DNA of 57,592 bases from an uncultured Methylococcales bacterium (GTDB taxonomy: Bacteria > Pseudomonadota > Gammaproteobacteria > Methylococcales > Methylomonadaceae), in the NCBI GenBank assembly GCA_903902705.1, contig CAIUVX010000105.1, forward strand, positions 1 to 57,592, given 5' to 3'. Positions within the stretch are counted from its first letter, which is position 1, and every line of letters starts with the position of its first letter. The notes beneath the pieces were generated by a model, which was not told where the DNA came from, searched no databases, and saw only the letters and a list, made by a program, of their open reading frames with translations. Of the stretch, positions 8,902-18,040 are shown piece by piece. Position numbers and translations under genes: made by a program.

Positions 8902-9738
8902 ATGAAAATTACGCCGCTCGTTGCGGGTTTATATTTAGTGATGACTGTTTCTAGCGCACACGCTGAGGAAAAATTTAAAGTCTGTGCTGATCCATTAAAT
9001 CCACCCTATTCCACTCAAAAACAAGATGGCTTTGAAAATAAAATTGCCGAATTGTTTGCCAAAAAATTGGGTCAAACTGTTGAATATACTTGGTTTGCAC
9101 AACGTATTGGCTTTATTCGCAATACCCTAACCGCTCCTGTCAATGAAATGGAAGTTGATAGCAAAAATTTTAAATGTGATGTGGTGATTGGTGTGCCAGA
9201 TGGCTATGATTTAACGCTTAACACCAAACCGTATTACCAATCGACTTACGTTTTGCTGATTGCCAAAGGGCGTGGTTATGATGACATTAAAGACTCGGCA
9301 CAACTGGCTGCCCTGCCCTTGCCAGAACAAGATAAATTAAAAATCGCCATGTTTGATAAAGGACCTGGAACAACGTGGTTGCAAAAAAATGGGCTACTGG
9401 ATCAAGGTATTTCTTATCAGTCCATGTCGGGGGACAATGAAAATAATGTCGCCATGCAAATTGACAAAGATTTAAAAGCTCAAAAAATTGATATGGTGAT
9501 TTTATGGGGGCCTATGGCAGCTTATGTTGCCGCGCAAAGCCTTGAAAATAGCTACAGTCTAATTCCAATGCAATCTACACCCGCTATAAAATTCGATTTT
9601 GCAATGGCAATGGGAGTGCGTAAACCAGATAAAGAACGCAAAGAGATACTGGATAAACTGATTACTGATAATGCCACTGAAATTCAAGCAATTATAGAAA
9701 GTTATCATATTCCTTTAGTGCCACTCACTAAGCAGTAG
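8902..9738 (+). CDS. MxaJ/XoxJ-type periplasmic binding protein (quinoprotein dehydrogenase-associated)
   Basis: The 278-residue protein has a signal peptide cleaved near AHA-EE (about residue 21). The mature part has the extracellular solute-binding fold typical of MxaJ/XoxJ proteins: FKVCADPLNPPYS at its start, DVVIGVPDGYD in the middle, then the K-P-Y-Y-Q-S-T-Y-V segment. Family members accompany PQQ methanol dehydrogenases (mxaF or xoxF) and are thought to assist their assembly or activity in the periplasm. The ribosome site (AAGGAAAT) is good. Oddity: no dehydrogenase or cytochrome partner lies beside it here, only the small lipoprotein upstream. Confidence 0.82.
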   Translation: MKITPLVAGLYLVMTVSSAHAEEKFKVCADPLNPPYSTQKQDGFENKIAELFAKKLGQTVEYTWFAQRIGFIRNTLTAPVNEMEVDSKNFKCDVVIGVPDGYDLTLNTKPYYQSTYVLLIAKGRGYDDIKDSAQLAALPLPEQDKLKIAMFDKGPGTTWLQKNGLLDQGISYQSMSGDNENNVAMQIDKDLKAQKIDMVILWGPMAAYVAAQSLENSYSLIPMQSTPAIKFDFAMAMGVRKPDKERKEILDKLITDNATEIQAIIESYHIPLVPLTKQ

Positions 9739-9773
9739 TCAGTTTTGTACAAAATACACGCCACTAAATTTAA

Positions 9774-9825
9774 GCTGTTATAACGATAGTAATGACTGCC
9801 AGACCTTTAAAGGACTGGCAGTCAT
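9774..9825. repeat. 50-bp palindromic repeat family, copy B
   Basis: The flank GCTGTTATAACGATAGTA precedes a 34-bp palindrome (9792-9825) with one mismatch relative to copy A. It lies 36 bp after the XoxJ-like stop codon and could serve as its terminator. Confidence 0.8.
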
Positions 9826-9908
9826 GCTTCACTTGAATCATTATTCCGCATGGATGTTGGAATCCACTGCCAAGAATGGTATTAATTATTTTGGAAAAAT
9901 AAACTAGG

Positions 9909-10553
9909 ATGAGTGATTTGACATTATACGAACAAGCTATTGCATTTTTAAATGAAAAGCGTTTTTCTGAGGCATTTCCTTTGTTCAAACAGTGTATTGG
10001 TATCGATGGAATCAGTCAGCCAGATGTTTTTTTTAATTGTGGCTGGTGTCTTGAGAACATAGGAAACAGCCGAAAACAAGCATTAAGTTATTATCTATCA
10101 AGTTATAGTTCTGCACAGCGCGATGAGCTTAAATTTCATGCGGGGTTTAGATATTCATGGATACTGATTGAAGAAAAAAAATATCCTAAAGCTCAGGCGT
10201 TTCTTGCAAAAATACTGACTGAAACCAAACTTTCTGTAGCGGAATCTCTAGTATTGCGCCACGCAGTTTATTGGTATGCCTTTTGTCTTGAGTTAGAGTG
10301 CAGATTTCTCGATGCCATTGATTATTATCGTAAGGTAGAAACATTTAACGGCGAAGGTTTGGCATTGGAAGCGCAATTTCGCAAGATAATCTGCTTGAAT
10401 CAGGTTGGTAATCTGGAAGCAGCGTTGCAAAGCATTGATCAGTTTTTAAATGCTCCGACTTTATCGGGTAATGATAGACTTCGTCAATCTGAACTGATTC
10501 GATTAGTCGTAGATGAAAAGTCTCAAATCGAACGTGCATTAACTGAAGCGTAA
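9909..10553 (+). CDS. TPR-like helical repeat protein
   Basis: The 214 residues are almost entirely helical, with TPR-like pairs such as A-I-A-F-L-N-E-K-R-F-S-E-A-F-P-L-F near the N-terminus and LEAALQSIDQFLNAP near the C-terminus. There is no signal peptide. It is the first gene of a six-gene polysaccharide operon and ends 10 bp before the glycosyltransferase, so a scaffold or regulatory role in glycan assembly is likely. That role is inference; no enzymatic motif is visible. Confidence 0.7.
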   Translation: MSDLTLYEQAIAFLNEKRFSEAFPLFKQCIGIDGISQPDVFFNCGWCLENIGNSRKQALSYYLSSYSSAQRDELKFHAGFRYSWILIEEKKYPKAQAFLAKILTETKLSVAESLVLRHAVYWYAFCLELECRFLDAIDYYRKVETFNGEGLALEAQFRKIICLNQVGNLEAALQSIDQFLNAPTLSGNDRLRQSELIRLVVDEKSQIERALTEA

Positions 10554-10563
10554 TTCCATAACG

Positions 10564-12339
10564 ATGAGCAGCGATAACGAAGACCTAAGCACACTTAAAC
10601 ACCTTGCTTTCGAGCGCAAATACCAGACTGTTTTTTGGATTTGGTCTCGTTTCGACAGAGATGTTAAACAGCAGGCGTTGACTGATAAATATATTGTTTC
10701 GGCTCTGTGTCACTATGCGGGAATAAATCTAAAATCCATCGCAAATATCGATGTTTTTGCCTACGAATTTCAAGAGCTTCTGGTTGAAGCAACAGAAGCT
10801 ATGTTCAGTCAGAAGATTGCCTTACCTCAGGAGTGGCTGGAAGGTTTGGATTGTTGGGCGGAAGGTTTGTTGGATCAATATTTACTTTCTTTGGCTCGCG
10901 ATACGCTTAATCTCGCCGACGCAGCACAACCTCAACGTTTCCCATCGGTGCGACAAGCTCTCATAGCAACGCGTGCAAAACTGGATATATTACTCGGTAA
11001 TATGGAACAAGCAGAATCCGTTGCATTGAACTTTGCGTTGCGCCCCTATCTGTTACCCAGTCGAGTAAATCGCCCACTTCTTTATCGTCGATTCATGTCT
11101 GTATTATTAAGTGTCGGGCGTATCGGTGAGTACCGTACCTTATTATGGCGTGGTATTTATGAACTGTATTCTGATGATAAAGTGCGTTTTTGGTTCGTAA
11201 AACAGCTTAAAAGCACTTACAAAGGTAACATAGCAGCTGTGCTTTTTGCCGAAGCTCCCGTGAGTATGCGTCTGGCTTTTATTACTCAGTTAGTTTGGAT
11301 GAAGGCCGCAAATATTTCATTGTTGCGCCCTCTTGGTATTGTCAAAGTGCTACGGATTACGGCTTTAGCGTTTCTCTATTATTTGAATTATCGTCGTCCG
11401 AATCAGATTCATTATGTAACTCGCCAAAAACCGAAAGGAAAAGTTGGAACGATACTGGTCACCCGCGCAATGGGTGGTCTCGGTGATCTGCTGATGATGA
11501 CGGCTGGATTGCGTGCGTTACGCAAAAAATACCCACAAGAAATCATACATTTTGCAATTCCAAAGGCATTTTTCCCTTTATTGGAAGGTAATGACGATTT
11601 TGAATGTATCGATATAGAAGCTGAATCGTTGCAAACTACTGATTATGCGAGATGGTATGACCTTACCGATTGTCCTGCCAGTCGTATTGAAACAATGGAG
11701 TTCCCCACTATAAAGAGCAATCGCATAGAAATATTCGCGTCTGCTATGGGAATCAGCAAGAAGGAGCTTGCTCAATATGGCTATACTCCCCGTTACGAAA
11801 TCAGTGCCGCTGAACGCCAAGTAGCCGAAGCATATATTGCAAACATCAATCAAAATAATAAAAAAATAATTGGCATCCAAGCCAATTCAGCCGAAACCTA
11901 TCGAAACTGGCTTCAAATTAAAGAACTGGCATTCACACTTTCGCAAGATTCATTGGTTCTTGTATTCAATAACGATGCTATTGAAGGATATGAGGCAGAC
12001 AATATCATCAAAGTAGTCCAACCACTCAGAGCGTCATTTGCCATCGTAGCGCAGTGTGATTTAATCATTTCCCCCGACTCTTCATTTGTACATTTAGCGG
12101 CGGCTCTGTCTTTGCCAGCTATTGGAATTTTTGGACCTACCAGTGGCAAGGTTATTTCTCGGCACTATTTAAAGAGTAAAGCGATTATGCCAAACAAAAC
12201 CGATTTTCCTTGTTCACCCTGTTATCGTAATGAAAATCTGGTATGTAATTTAGCAGGAAATTATACGAGTGTTTGTCTGGCGAATATAAAGCCAACAGAC
12301 GTATTTACTACAATTGCGGAGTTAGCCAATGTTCGATGA
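10564..12339 (+). CDS. Glycosyltransferase family 9 (heptosyltransferase-like) with long N-terminal extension
   Basis: The 591-residue protein has an N-terminal helical region of about 290 residues that I do not recognise. A GT9/ADP-heptose transferase-like domain follows, beginning with GTILVTRAMGGLGDLLMMT and containing the SPDSSFVHLAAALSLPAIGIFGPTS donor-side region. A Cys-bearing tail (F-P-C-S-P-C-Y...V-C) follows, as in other GT9 proteins of surface-glycan clusters. It probably adds a sugar to a cell-surface polysaccharide or protein in the cytoplasm. It overlaps the next gene by 11 bp. Confidence 0.78.
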   Translation: MSSDNEDLSTLKHLAFERKYQTVFWIWSRFDRDVKQQALTDKYIVSALCHYAGINLKSIANIDVFAYEFQELLVEATEAMFSQKIALPQEWLEGLDCWAEGLLDQYLLSLARDTLNLADAAQPQRFPSVRQALIATRAKLDILLGNMEQAESVALNFALRPYLLPSRVNRPLLYRRFMSVLLSVGRIGEYRTLLWRGIYELYSDDKVRFWFVKQLKSTYKGNIAAVLFAEAPVSMRLAFITQLVWMKAANISLLRPLGIVKVLRITALAFLYYLNYRRPNQIHYVTRQKPKGKVGTILVTRAMGGLGDLLMMTAGLRALRKKYPQEIIHFAIPKAFFPLLEGNDDFECIDIEAESLQTTDYARWYDLTDCPASRIETMEFPTIKSNRIEIFASAMGISKKELAQYGYTPRYEISAAERQVAEAYIANINQNNKKIIGIQANSAETYRNWLQIKELAFTLSQDSLVLVFNNDAIEGYEADNIIKVVQPLRASFAIVAQCDLIISPDSSFVHLAAALSLPAIGIFGPTSGKVISRHYLKSKAIMPNKTDFPCSPCYRNENLVCNLAGNYTSVCLANIKPTDVFTTIAELANVR

Positions 12340-13357
12340 TGATATAAAAAAAATGCTTAGCCTTATTAATGATGCACAACAACCCAATTGTGTAGCGTTA
12401 AACGAGATTTTACGAGACCTACCTGCTTTACGATGGAACGCTAAAGTTTTTGGTAATTATTTAGCCAGTGTTATGTATCAAGGGCATCATTTAACGACAG
12501 AAAATACAAAACAAAGCCCTTTTAACCTGAGTTGGGCGGCAACAAAATTTGATGATTTTTGTGAAAGTTGGTTTATTGACACCTGTAACCAATTAAGAAT
12601 GGCACCGCTATTGCATAGAAAACTGTGGGAAAACGCATACCTATTAAAATCGATTGAGAGTGCAGGAAAGCTACAAAAAGGTCTGAGTGCTGTGGGATTC
12701 GGCTGTGGCGAAGAACCTTTTCCGTCCTATTTTGCATCAAAAGGTATCAGTGTATTAGTCACAGACCTCGATCCAGCAACTCAAGAGGCTGAAGGTTGGA
12801 TTGCTACCAATCAGCACGCACAAAACTTAGATAAAGTTTACAAATCCGATTTTCTTTCAAAACCAGATTTCGATGCTTTAGTTAGCCATAGATATGTGGA
12901 TATGAATAATATCCCAGAAGATATGAATGAAAAGTTTGATTTCTGTTGGTCTATCTGCGCATTTGAACACCTTGGCTCAATTGAGAAGGGTCTACGGTTC
13001 GTTGAACAATCCCTCAAGGTATTAAAGCCAGGTGGAATTGCTATTCATACCACTGAATTCAATTACGCCAGCGAAGAAGAAACCATCGATAATTGGCCAA
13101 CCGTGTTATTTAGAAGAAAGGATTTTGAGCAGTTAGCAGCACGGCTTAAATTGCAGGGTTATAAAATACCTGCCATCTCTTTCGATGTTGGTTCGTCACC
13201 TGTTGACTGGTTTATAGATGTACCTCCTTATCCTCATGATGTGCCGCCTTCTCCTAGCCGATCCAAGTATTATGATAAAAGTATGAATCCAGCGCATTTG
13301 AAACTCATGGTTGATGGTTTTCCAACCACTTGTTACGGTATTGTTATCCAGAAATAA
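12329..13357 (+). CDS. SAM-dependent methyltransferase in polysaccharide operon
   Basis: The 342-residue protein has a class I methyltransferase core from about residue 120: A-V-G-F-G-C-G-E-E-P is motif I, TDLDP the acidic motif II, and F-D-F-C-W-S-I-C-A-F-E-H-L motif IV. The N-terminal 110 residues look like a substrate-binding extension. Directly before a Wzm/Wzt exporter, a plausible role is methylation of a sugar or a chain end, which in some O-antigen systems stops polymerisation. The exact target is inference. Confidence 0.75.
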   Translation: MFDDDIKKMLSLINDAQQPNCVALNEILRDLPALRWNAKVFGNYLASVMYQGHHLTTENTKQSPFNLSWAATKFDDFCESWFIDTCNQLRMAPLLHRKLWENAYLLKSIESAGKLQKGLSAVGFGCGEEPFPSYFASKGISVLVTDLDPATQEAEGWIATNQHAQNLDKVYKSDFLSKPDFDALVSHRYVDMNNIPEDMNEKFDFCWSICAFEHLGSIEKGLRFVEQSLKVLKPGGIAIHTTEFNYASEEETIDNWPTVLFRRKDFEQLAARLKLQGYKIPAISFDVGSSPVDWFIDVPPYPHDVPPSPSRSKYYDKSMNPAHLKLMVDGFPTTCYGIVIQK

Positions 13358-13368
13358 AACGAATAGCC

Positions 13369-14145
13369 ATGTTAATCCACTTCAAAAATCTTAATTGGGG
13401 ATTTTTAAAGGCTTATGCCTTTACTCAAATCAAGTTGCGTTATCGACATACCACCTTGGGAATAATGTGGAATGTCCTTGAACCTGTTTTATATTTAGGA
13501 ACATTGAGCCTAGTTTTTTCCGCCATCAATAGAATGTCTTTATCGGATTATGTGGTTTATTTGTTTTCTGCCTTAGTGCCTTGGCGTTATTTTGAAGCGA
13601 CTATTCTGGGTGTGATGGAATCCATTATTGCTGGGGAATGGTTACTTAAAAAGCTGGCTATTTCATACTTTATATTTCCATTAACCCGATGGTTAATCGC
13701 CGCAATTGACTTTTTTTGTGCATTTGCCGTGGTGCTAGTCATATTAGCTTTCGTCAAACCAACATGGACAATCCATATTTTTATTCTGCCCATATCGATT
13801 TTTATAACCAGTGCCGCCGCATTGGGCATTGGAATGTTGCTTGCGGTTGCGTATACTTTTTTCCGTGACATCAAGCCGTTGGCAACGACTGGATTGATGC
13901 TGACTTTTTTTTCAGCCCCTATTTTATTTAAAGCCGACTCCATGCCGATGGGTAGTTTACAGTCTGAACTATTGGTTTATCATCCCGTCACCTATTTTGC
14001 CGCGCTGTTTCAAAAACCGCTTTATTACAATTGTCTGCCATCGCTTTTGGATTGGCAGGTAACAGCTGGTATTGCCAGTGTATTTTTAGGACTGGGTATT
14101 TGGGCACTGCACCATTTCACGCCACGCTTTTACTTCTATCTGTAA
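13369..14145 (+). CDS. ABC-2 type polysaccharide exporter permease (Wzm-like)
   Basis: The start at 13369 (MLIHFKNLNWG) fits the family better than an upstream in-frame start at 13330, which overlaps the methyltransferase. The 258-residue product has the short N-terminal segment F-T-Q-I-K-L-R-Y-R-H-T-T-L-G followed by six hydrophobic segments, as in Wzm/TagG/KpsM permeases. It would pair with the ATPase 6 bp downstream to export an undecaprenyl-linked glycan across the inner membrane. Confidence 0.85.
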   Translation: MLIHFKNLNWGFLKAYAFTQIKLRYRHTTLGIMWNVLEPVLYLGTLSLVFSAINRMSLSDYVVYLFSALVPWRYFEATILGVMESIIAGEWLLKKLAISYFIFPLTRWLIAAIDFFCAFAVVLVILAFVKPTWTIHIFILPISIFITSAAALGIGMLLAVAYTFFRDIKPLATTGLMLTFFSAPILFKADSMPMGSLQSELLVYHPVTYFAALFQKPLYYNCLPSLLDWQVTAGIASVFLGLGIWALHHFTPRFYFYL

Positions 14146-14151
14146 GCAATC

Positions 14152-14895
14152 ATGCAGGAAATAATAAAAATCGAAAATGTCAGTGTGCGTTTTGACCATC
14201 ACGCCACACAGCATCGCTCCTTACGAACCACTCTAAGCAATCTTGCCAAAAACAGGAGAGCGGAGTATTTCGAAGCCTTAAAAGACGTATCATTCACCAT
14301 TGATAAAGGCGAAACAATTGGGTTGATAGGTCGCAATGGTGCTGGAAAATCCACCTTGCTAAGAGTCATTGCGGGCGTTATTAAGCCTCAGCTTGGAAAC
14401 GTCATCGTCAACCCTTCTAGTCGCCTTGTGCCACTGTTAGAGCTAGGCATAGGTTTTCAGGCAGAGTTGACGGGAAGAGAGAATTGTTTTTTAGCGGGTG
14501 CTTTAATGGGACTATCTAAAAAACAAATTCAGGCGAAACTCGATGGCATCATTAAATTTGCCGAGATAGGCGATTTCATGGATGAAGCCGTTAAGACCTA
14601 TTCCTCTGGAATGTATGCGCGACTTGCGTTTTCGTTGGCGACCGAAATTGAACCCGATATTTTATTATTGGACGAAATATTGGGAGTCGGTGATATGTTT
14701 TTTATTCGCAAATGTACTGCACGAATGCAGAAAATGATCCGCAGTGGTATCACTACTATTATGGTGTCGCACAATCTGGATTTTTTGGTGACCCAATGTT
14801 CTCGGCTAATCTGGTTGGAGCATGGGCAAATTCGTCTACAAGGCGAGCCTAAAATGGTTGCAGATGCTTATCGTAAGCTAGGGGATCAAAAATGA
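14152..14895 (+). CDS. ABC polysaccharide exporter ATPase (Wzt-like, no C-terminal carbohydrate-binding domain)
   Basis: The 247-residue ATPase has Walker A GRNGAGKST (about 62-70), signature YSSGMYARLAFS, Walker B ILLLDEILGVGD and the H-loop MVSHN. It ends soon after the nucleotide-binding domain. The C-terminal carbohydrate-recognition domain of E. coli O9a-type Wzt, which senses a modified chain end, is absent. It should power the permease just upstream. Confidence 0.87.
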   Translation: MQEIIKIENVSVRFDHHATQHRSLRTTLSNLAKNRRAEYFEALKDVSFTIDKGETIGLIGRNGAGKSTLLRVIAGVIKPQLGNVIVNPSSRLVPLLELGIGFQAELTGRENCFLAGALMGLSKKQIQAKLDGIIKFAEIGDFMDEAVKTYSSGMYARLAFSLATEIEPDILLLDEILGVGDMFFIRKCTARMQKMIRSGITTIMVSHNLDFLVTQCSRLIWLEHGQIRLQGEPKMVADAYRKLGDQK

Positions 14896-14923
14896 AAGTC
14901 TGGGAAAAGTGCAGGAATTAATA

Positions 14924-16033
14924 ATGAATGAAAATAATGAAACGCTAGCCCTGAAACCTAAGATCATCGTACTGCATGATTATTTTGCCATTCGTGGTGG
15001 TGGAGAACGTCTGATACTTGATCTATGTGAAGGACTTAATGCAGATTTATGCACTGGTTACTGGACGAATGATAGCTACCCTCAACCGACGGATTTAAAC
15101 ATACGCGTATTATCCGATAAAGTACCTGCCAGTCCAAAAATGTTATCCATGAAAAAATTGTTCACTCATAATACGGATTTCCTCAAGGAATACGACATTT
15201 GTATATACAGTGGACAGTCGTCTATTTATGCTGTCGAACAACATAAACAGGGGCGTAATATTTACTATTGCCATACCCCACCACGATATATTTTTGATCA
15301 AAGGGCATTTTATCGCTCTCAATTTAGTTGGTGGCTGCACCCATTTTTTGAAATATTAATGCTTTATCTAGGATTTAGTTACAAGCGTTGTATTCAACAC
15401 ATGGACGAAACTCTGGCAAATTCGAATAATATAAAAGGACGATTACTAAAATATACAGGCATTGATTCACGGATTGTTTATCCGCCGATAGACATAAAAG
15501 GCTTCAAATGGCAGAGCCAAGGAGACTACTATCTATCAAATGCGCGGTTAGATCCGCTTAAGCGGATCGATAAGATTATTGAGGCATTTACCTTACTTTC
15601 TGACAAAAAACTCGTGGTTGTTTCGGGAGGAAGCGAAGAAGCCAAGCTTCGAGAAATGGCACAGAATTACCCAAATATTCATATTACAGGATGGCAGTCA
15701 GATGAGCAGATACGTAATTGGGTCGGTAACTCAATTGCTACCCTTTATATTCCTGTTGACGAGGATTTTGGCATGGCACCCGTAGAATCAATGGCTGCGG
15801 GTAAGCCTGTCATTGGTGTAGCAGAGGGTGGCTTATTGGAAACCTTGCAACATGGAAAAACGGGTCTATTGCTTTCTAAGCAACTATCGGTTGCTGACAT
15901 TGTTGACGCTGTCAAGTTTATGGATAAAGACGCTGCATTAGCCATGCGTGAAGCCTGTGAGGAAAGTGCAAAAAGATTTTCGCGGGAAATATTTATTGAA
16001 GGTATCAATGAAGTTCTGCACATTTTTACTTAA
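14924..16033 (+). CDS. Glycosyltransferase family 4
   Basis: The ATG at 14924 has a GCAGGA ribosome site 7 bp upstream and is preferred over an in-frame GTG at 14909. The 369-residue protein has a GT4 (GT-B fold) pattern: an N-terminal Gly-rich loop (YFAIRGGGERL), a DPLKRIDKIIEAF donor-domain start, then E-D-F-G-M-A-P-V-E-S-M-A-A-G-K-P-V, the E-x7-E retaining motif. It is the last gene of the polysaccharide operon and is probably a mannosyl- or related transferase extending the exported glycan. Confidence 0.85.
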   Translation: MNENNETLALKPKIIVLHDYFAIRGGGERLILDLCEGLNADLCTGYWTNDSYPQPTDLNIRVLSDKVPASPKMLSMKKLFTHNTDFLKEYDICIYSGQSSIYAVEQHKQGRNIYYCHTPPRYIFDQRAFYRSQFSWWLHPFFEILMLYLGFSYKRCIQHMDETLANSNNIKGRLLKYTGIDSRIVYPPIDIKGFKWQSQGDYYLSNARLDPLKRIDKIIEAFTLLSDKKLVVVSGGSEEAKLREMAQNYPNIHITGWQSDEQIRNWVGNSIATLYIPVDEDFGMAPVESMAAGKPVIGVAEGGLLETLQHGKTGLLLSKQLSVADIVDAVKFMDKDAALAMREACEESAKRFSREIFIEGINEVLHIFT

Positions 16034-16044
16034 GCCAGCGATGT

Positions 16045-16074
16045 GGTAGAGACCTTCAATGCAAGGTCTCTACC
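16045..16074. terminator. Bidirectional hairpin between convergent genes
   Basis: Perfect 12-bp stem GGTAGAGACCTT / AAGGTCTCTACC with a 6-base loop. It lies between the GT4 gene (plus) and the helicase gene (minus). It lacks a strong T-run. Confidence 0.6.
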
Positions 16075-16087
16075 GTGGATGCTGTTA

Positions 16088-17440
16088 TCAACTATCGGTC
16101 GCGATTTGCTCTTTTGGCTGTTCCAAAACAGGCGCAGTGGTCGGCACTCTACGCTTACCGACATTTTTCTTATCGCGATGACGTACTTTTACTTTAACGA
16201 CTTCTGCTTTTTTAGGCTCTGGTTTGCCCTTACTGCCTACTGCTTTACCTGAGGCTTTTAGCTTTTTCGGACCTTGATATTTAGCGGCTAATTCTTTGAT
16301 GGTGCGACGGATAAAGTTTTGTTTTAAAAAACGTTCGATGCTGGACATTAAATTCCATTCGGTGTGCTTGACTAGGGTAATCGTGGTGCCTAGTTCATCG
16401 ACACGTCCAGTACGTCCTATGCGGTGAATATAATCGATGCCGTTTCTGGGAACATCAAAATTAACCACGAGATTAATGCCTTTAACATCCAATCCACGCG
16501 CCGCGAGATCAGTGGCAACGATGATATTAATCACGCCTTCGCGGAATAAAATCATGGTGCGATTGCGATCTTTTTGTTCCATTTCACCGTGCAGCACACC
16601 GACACGCAGTTTTTTACCGCGTAATGGACCTTGCAGTGCATCGGCTTGTAAGCGGCTATTAGTAAAAATAATGGCTTTTTCGTATTCATCATTAATCAAT
16701 AGCCACGCGAGTAGCTTTTGTTTGTGGTCATTGTCGTCGGCGAGAATGATTTGTTGCTCAATTTGTAAGTGTTCGTCTTGCAGGGTGTTTAAGGCAATGA
16801 CTTTGCGATTGGTTAAAATCTTATCGGCTATTTTGATGACACCAAAATGGGTGAGCGTGGCAGAAAATAATAGCGTTTGCCGTGCGGCGTTACAATGACT
16901 CACAATGCTTAACACGTCATCACTAAAACCCATGTCCAGCATACGATCCGCTTCGTCGAGTACCAACACTTCCAAATGAGTAAAGTCGCCGCTTTCTTGG
17001 TTCATCAATTCTAGCAAACGACCAGGCGTGGCAATAATGATTTCAAAATTGCGGCGTAATAGGCTTTGGTGTTGTTTGAAATCTTCGCCGCCAGTGATTA
17101 AACCAACTTTTAATTCAGTAAATTCGATGAGTTGCAGACACTGGTCGTAAGTTTGTCTGGCGAGTTCACGCGTAGGAGCAAGTATTAATGCACGCGTGCC
17201 AAATAATGTTGAGCGCGAGCCAAGCAAGCGTTGCAGCATGGGCAATAAAAACGCGACCGTTTTACCGCTACCTGTTTTAGCACTGACTAATAAATCTTTA
17301 TAGGCTAACGAGGGAGGAATTGCCTGTTCTTGTACAGGTGTCGGGTGTTCAAAGCCTATTTTTTTGACGGCTTGTAGCAGTGATTCGTCTAGTGAAAAAC
17401 TGGTAAATAACAGCGGGGAAGAATCTGGAGTGGATGGCAT
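16088..17440 (-). CDS. DEAD-box RNA helicase (RhlE/SrmB-type)
   Basis: The 450-residue protein carries all main DEAD-box motifs in order: Q motif (G-F-E-H-P-T-P-V-Q), motif I AKTGSGKT, Ia PTRELA, Ib TPGR, II DEAD, III SAT, IV-V with ATDLAARGLD, and VI HRIGRTGR. The last 75 residues are Lys/Arg-rich and disordered, as in RNA-binding tails of SrmB/RhlE proteins. Likely ATP-dependent RNA unwinding in ribosome assembly or RNA decay. The exact subgroup is uncertain. Confidence 0.92.
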   Translation of the reverse strand: MPSTPDSSPLLFTSFSLDESLLQAVKKIGFEHPTPVQEQAIPPSLAYKDLLVSAKTGSGKTVAFLLPMLQRLLGSRSTLFGTRALILAPTRELARQTYDQCLQLIEFTELKVGLITGGEDFKQHQSLLRRNFEIIIATPGRLLELMNQESGDFTHLEVLVLDEADRMLDMGFSDDVLSIVSHCNAARQTLLFSATLTHFGVIKIADKILTNRKVIALNTLQDEHLQIEQQIILADDNDHKQKLLAWLLINDEYEKAIIFTNSRLQADALQGPLRGKKLRVGVLHGEMEQKDRNRTMILFREGVINIIVATDLAARGLDVKGINLVVNFDVPRNGIDYIHRIGRTGRVDELGTTITLVKHTEWNLMSSIERFLKQNFIRRTIKELAAKYQGPKKLKASGKAVGSKGKPEPKKAEVVKVKVRHRDKKNVGKRRVPTTAPVLEQPKEQIATDS

Positions 17441-17512
17441 GAATCTTTGAATGGAAAAACTAAGGATTCGTGCATTATAAGCCTTTTATTGCTAGGCTTA
17501 TGATTATGTTTG

Positions 17513-17543
17513 GATTACCAGTCCTTAATAAGGACTGGTAATC
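17513..17543. terminator. Perfect 31-bp palindrome; variant of the CCAGTCCTT repeat family
   Basis: Arms GATTACCAGTCCTTA and TAAGGACTGGTAATC flank a single A. The core CCAGTCCTT..AAGGACTGG is shared with the repeats at 8479 and 51764. It lies upstream of the helicase gene and 15 bp past the slyD stop, so it can end slyD transcription. Confidence 0.7.
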
Positions 17544-17557
17544 ATAACGAGCGGTGA

Positions 17558-18040
17558 TTAGTGGTGGCAACCTGCACCATGAACATGACCGTGTTCCAAT
17601 TCTTCAGCGGTTGCATCTCTTACCTCGATAACTTCTACATCGAATGTTAAAGACTGACCAGCTAACGGATGATTACCGTCAATGGTAACGTCATCGCCCT
17701 CAATATGAGTAATTGTCACAACGCCAGGACCATCACTAACATCTGCTTGAAACTGCATACCGAGTTCCAGCTGTTCAACGCCTTCAAACATAGCGCGGGA
17801 AATCACTTGTATTCTATCTTCCATGAATTCACCATAGGCATCTTCAGCGGCAATACGCACGTTAAATTTGTCACCCGTGGCTTTGCCATGTAGAGCTTTT
17901 TCTAGCCCAGAAATAATATTGCCTTCGCCGTGTAGATAAACTAACGCCTCGTTGTCATCCCGCGAACTATCCAGCACTTCGCCCTCATCATTAGTCAAGG
18001 TATAGTGAATGGATACTGCCATATTGTCAGCTATTTGCAT
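17558..18040 (-). CDS. slyD: FKBP-type peptidyl-prolyl isomerase SlyD
   Basis: The 160-residue protein matches the SlyD layout: an FKBP half (VSIHYTLTNDEGEVLDSS), an inserted IF chaperone domain (about 70-125, AEDAYGEF...GVVTITHIEGDDVTIDGNHPLAG) and a return FKBP strand (LTFDVEVIEVRDA). The tail is short and His/Cys-containing (HGHVHGAGCHH), fitting a metal-binding role, though shorter than in E. coli. Cytoplasmic prolyl isomerase/chaperone, possibly helping nickel enzyme maturation. Confidence 0.9.
   Translation of the reverse strand: MQIADNMAVSIHYTLTNDEGEVLDSSRDDNEALVYLHGEGNIISGLEKALHGKATGDKFNVRIAAEDAYGEFMEDRIQVISRAMFEGVEQLELGMQFQADVSDGPGVVTITHIEGDDVTIDGNHPLAGQSLTFDVEVIEVRDATAEELEHGHVHGAGCHH

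Noticed and set aside
9770-9988. 72-codon minus-strand frame that runs through repeat copy B
   Set aside because: Its N-terminal coding part is antisense to the TPR gene and the rest is repeat sequence; a similar DCQSFKGLAV peptide near 51760 simply reflects the repeat.
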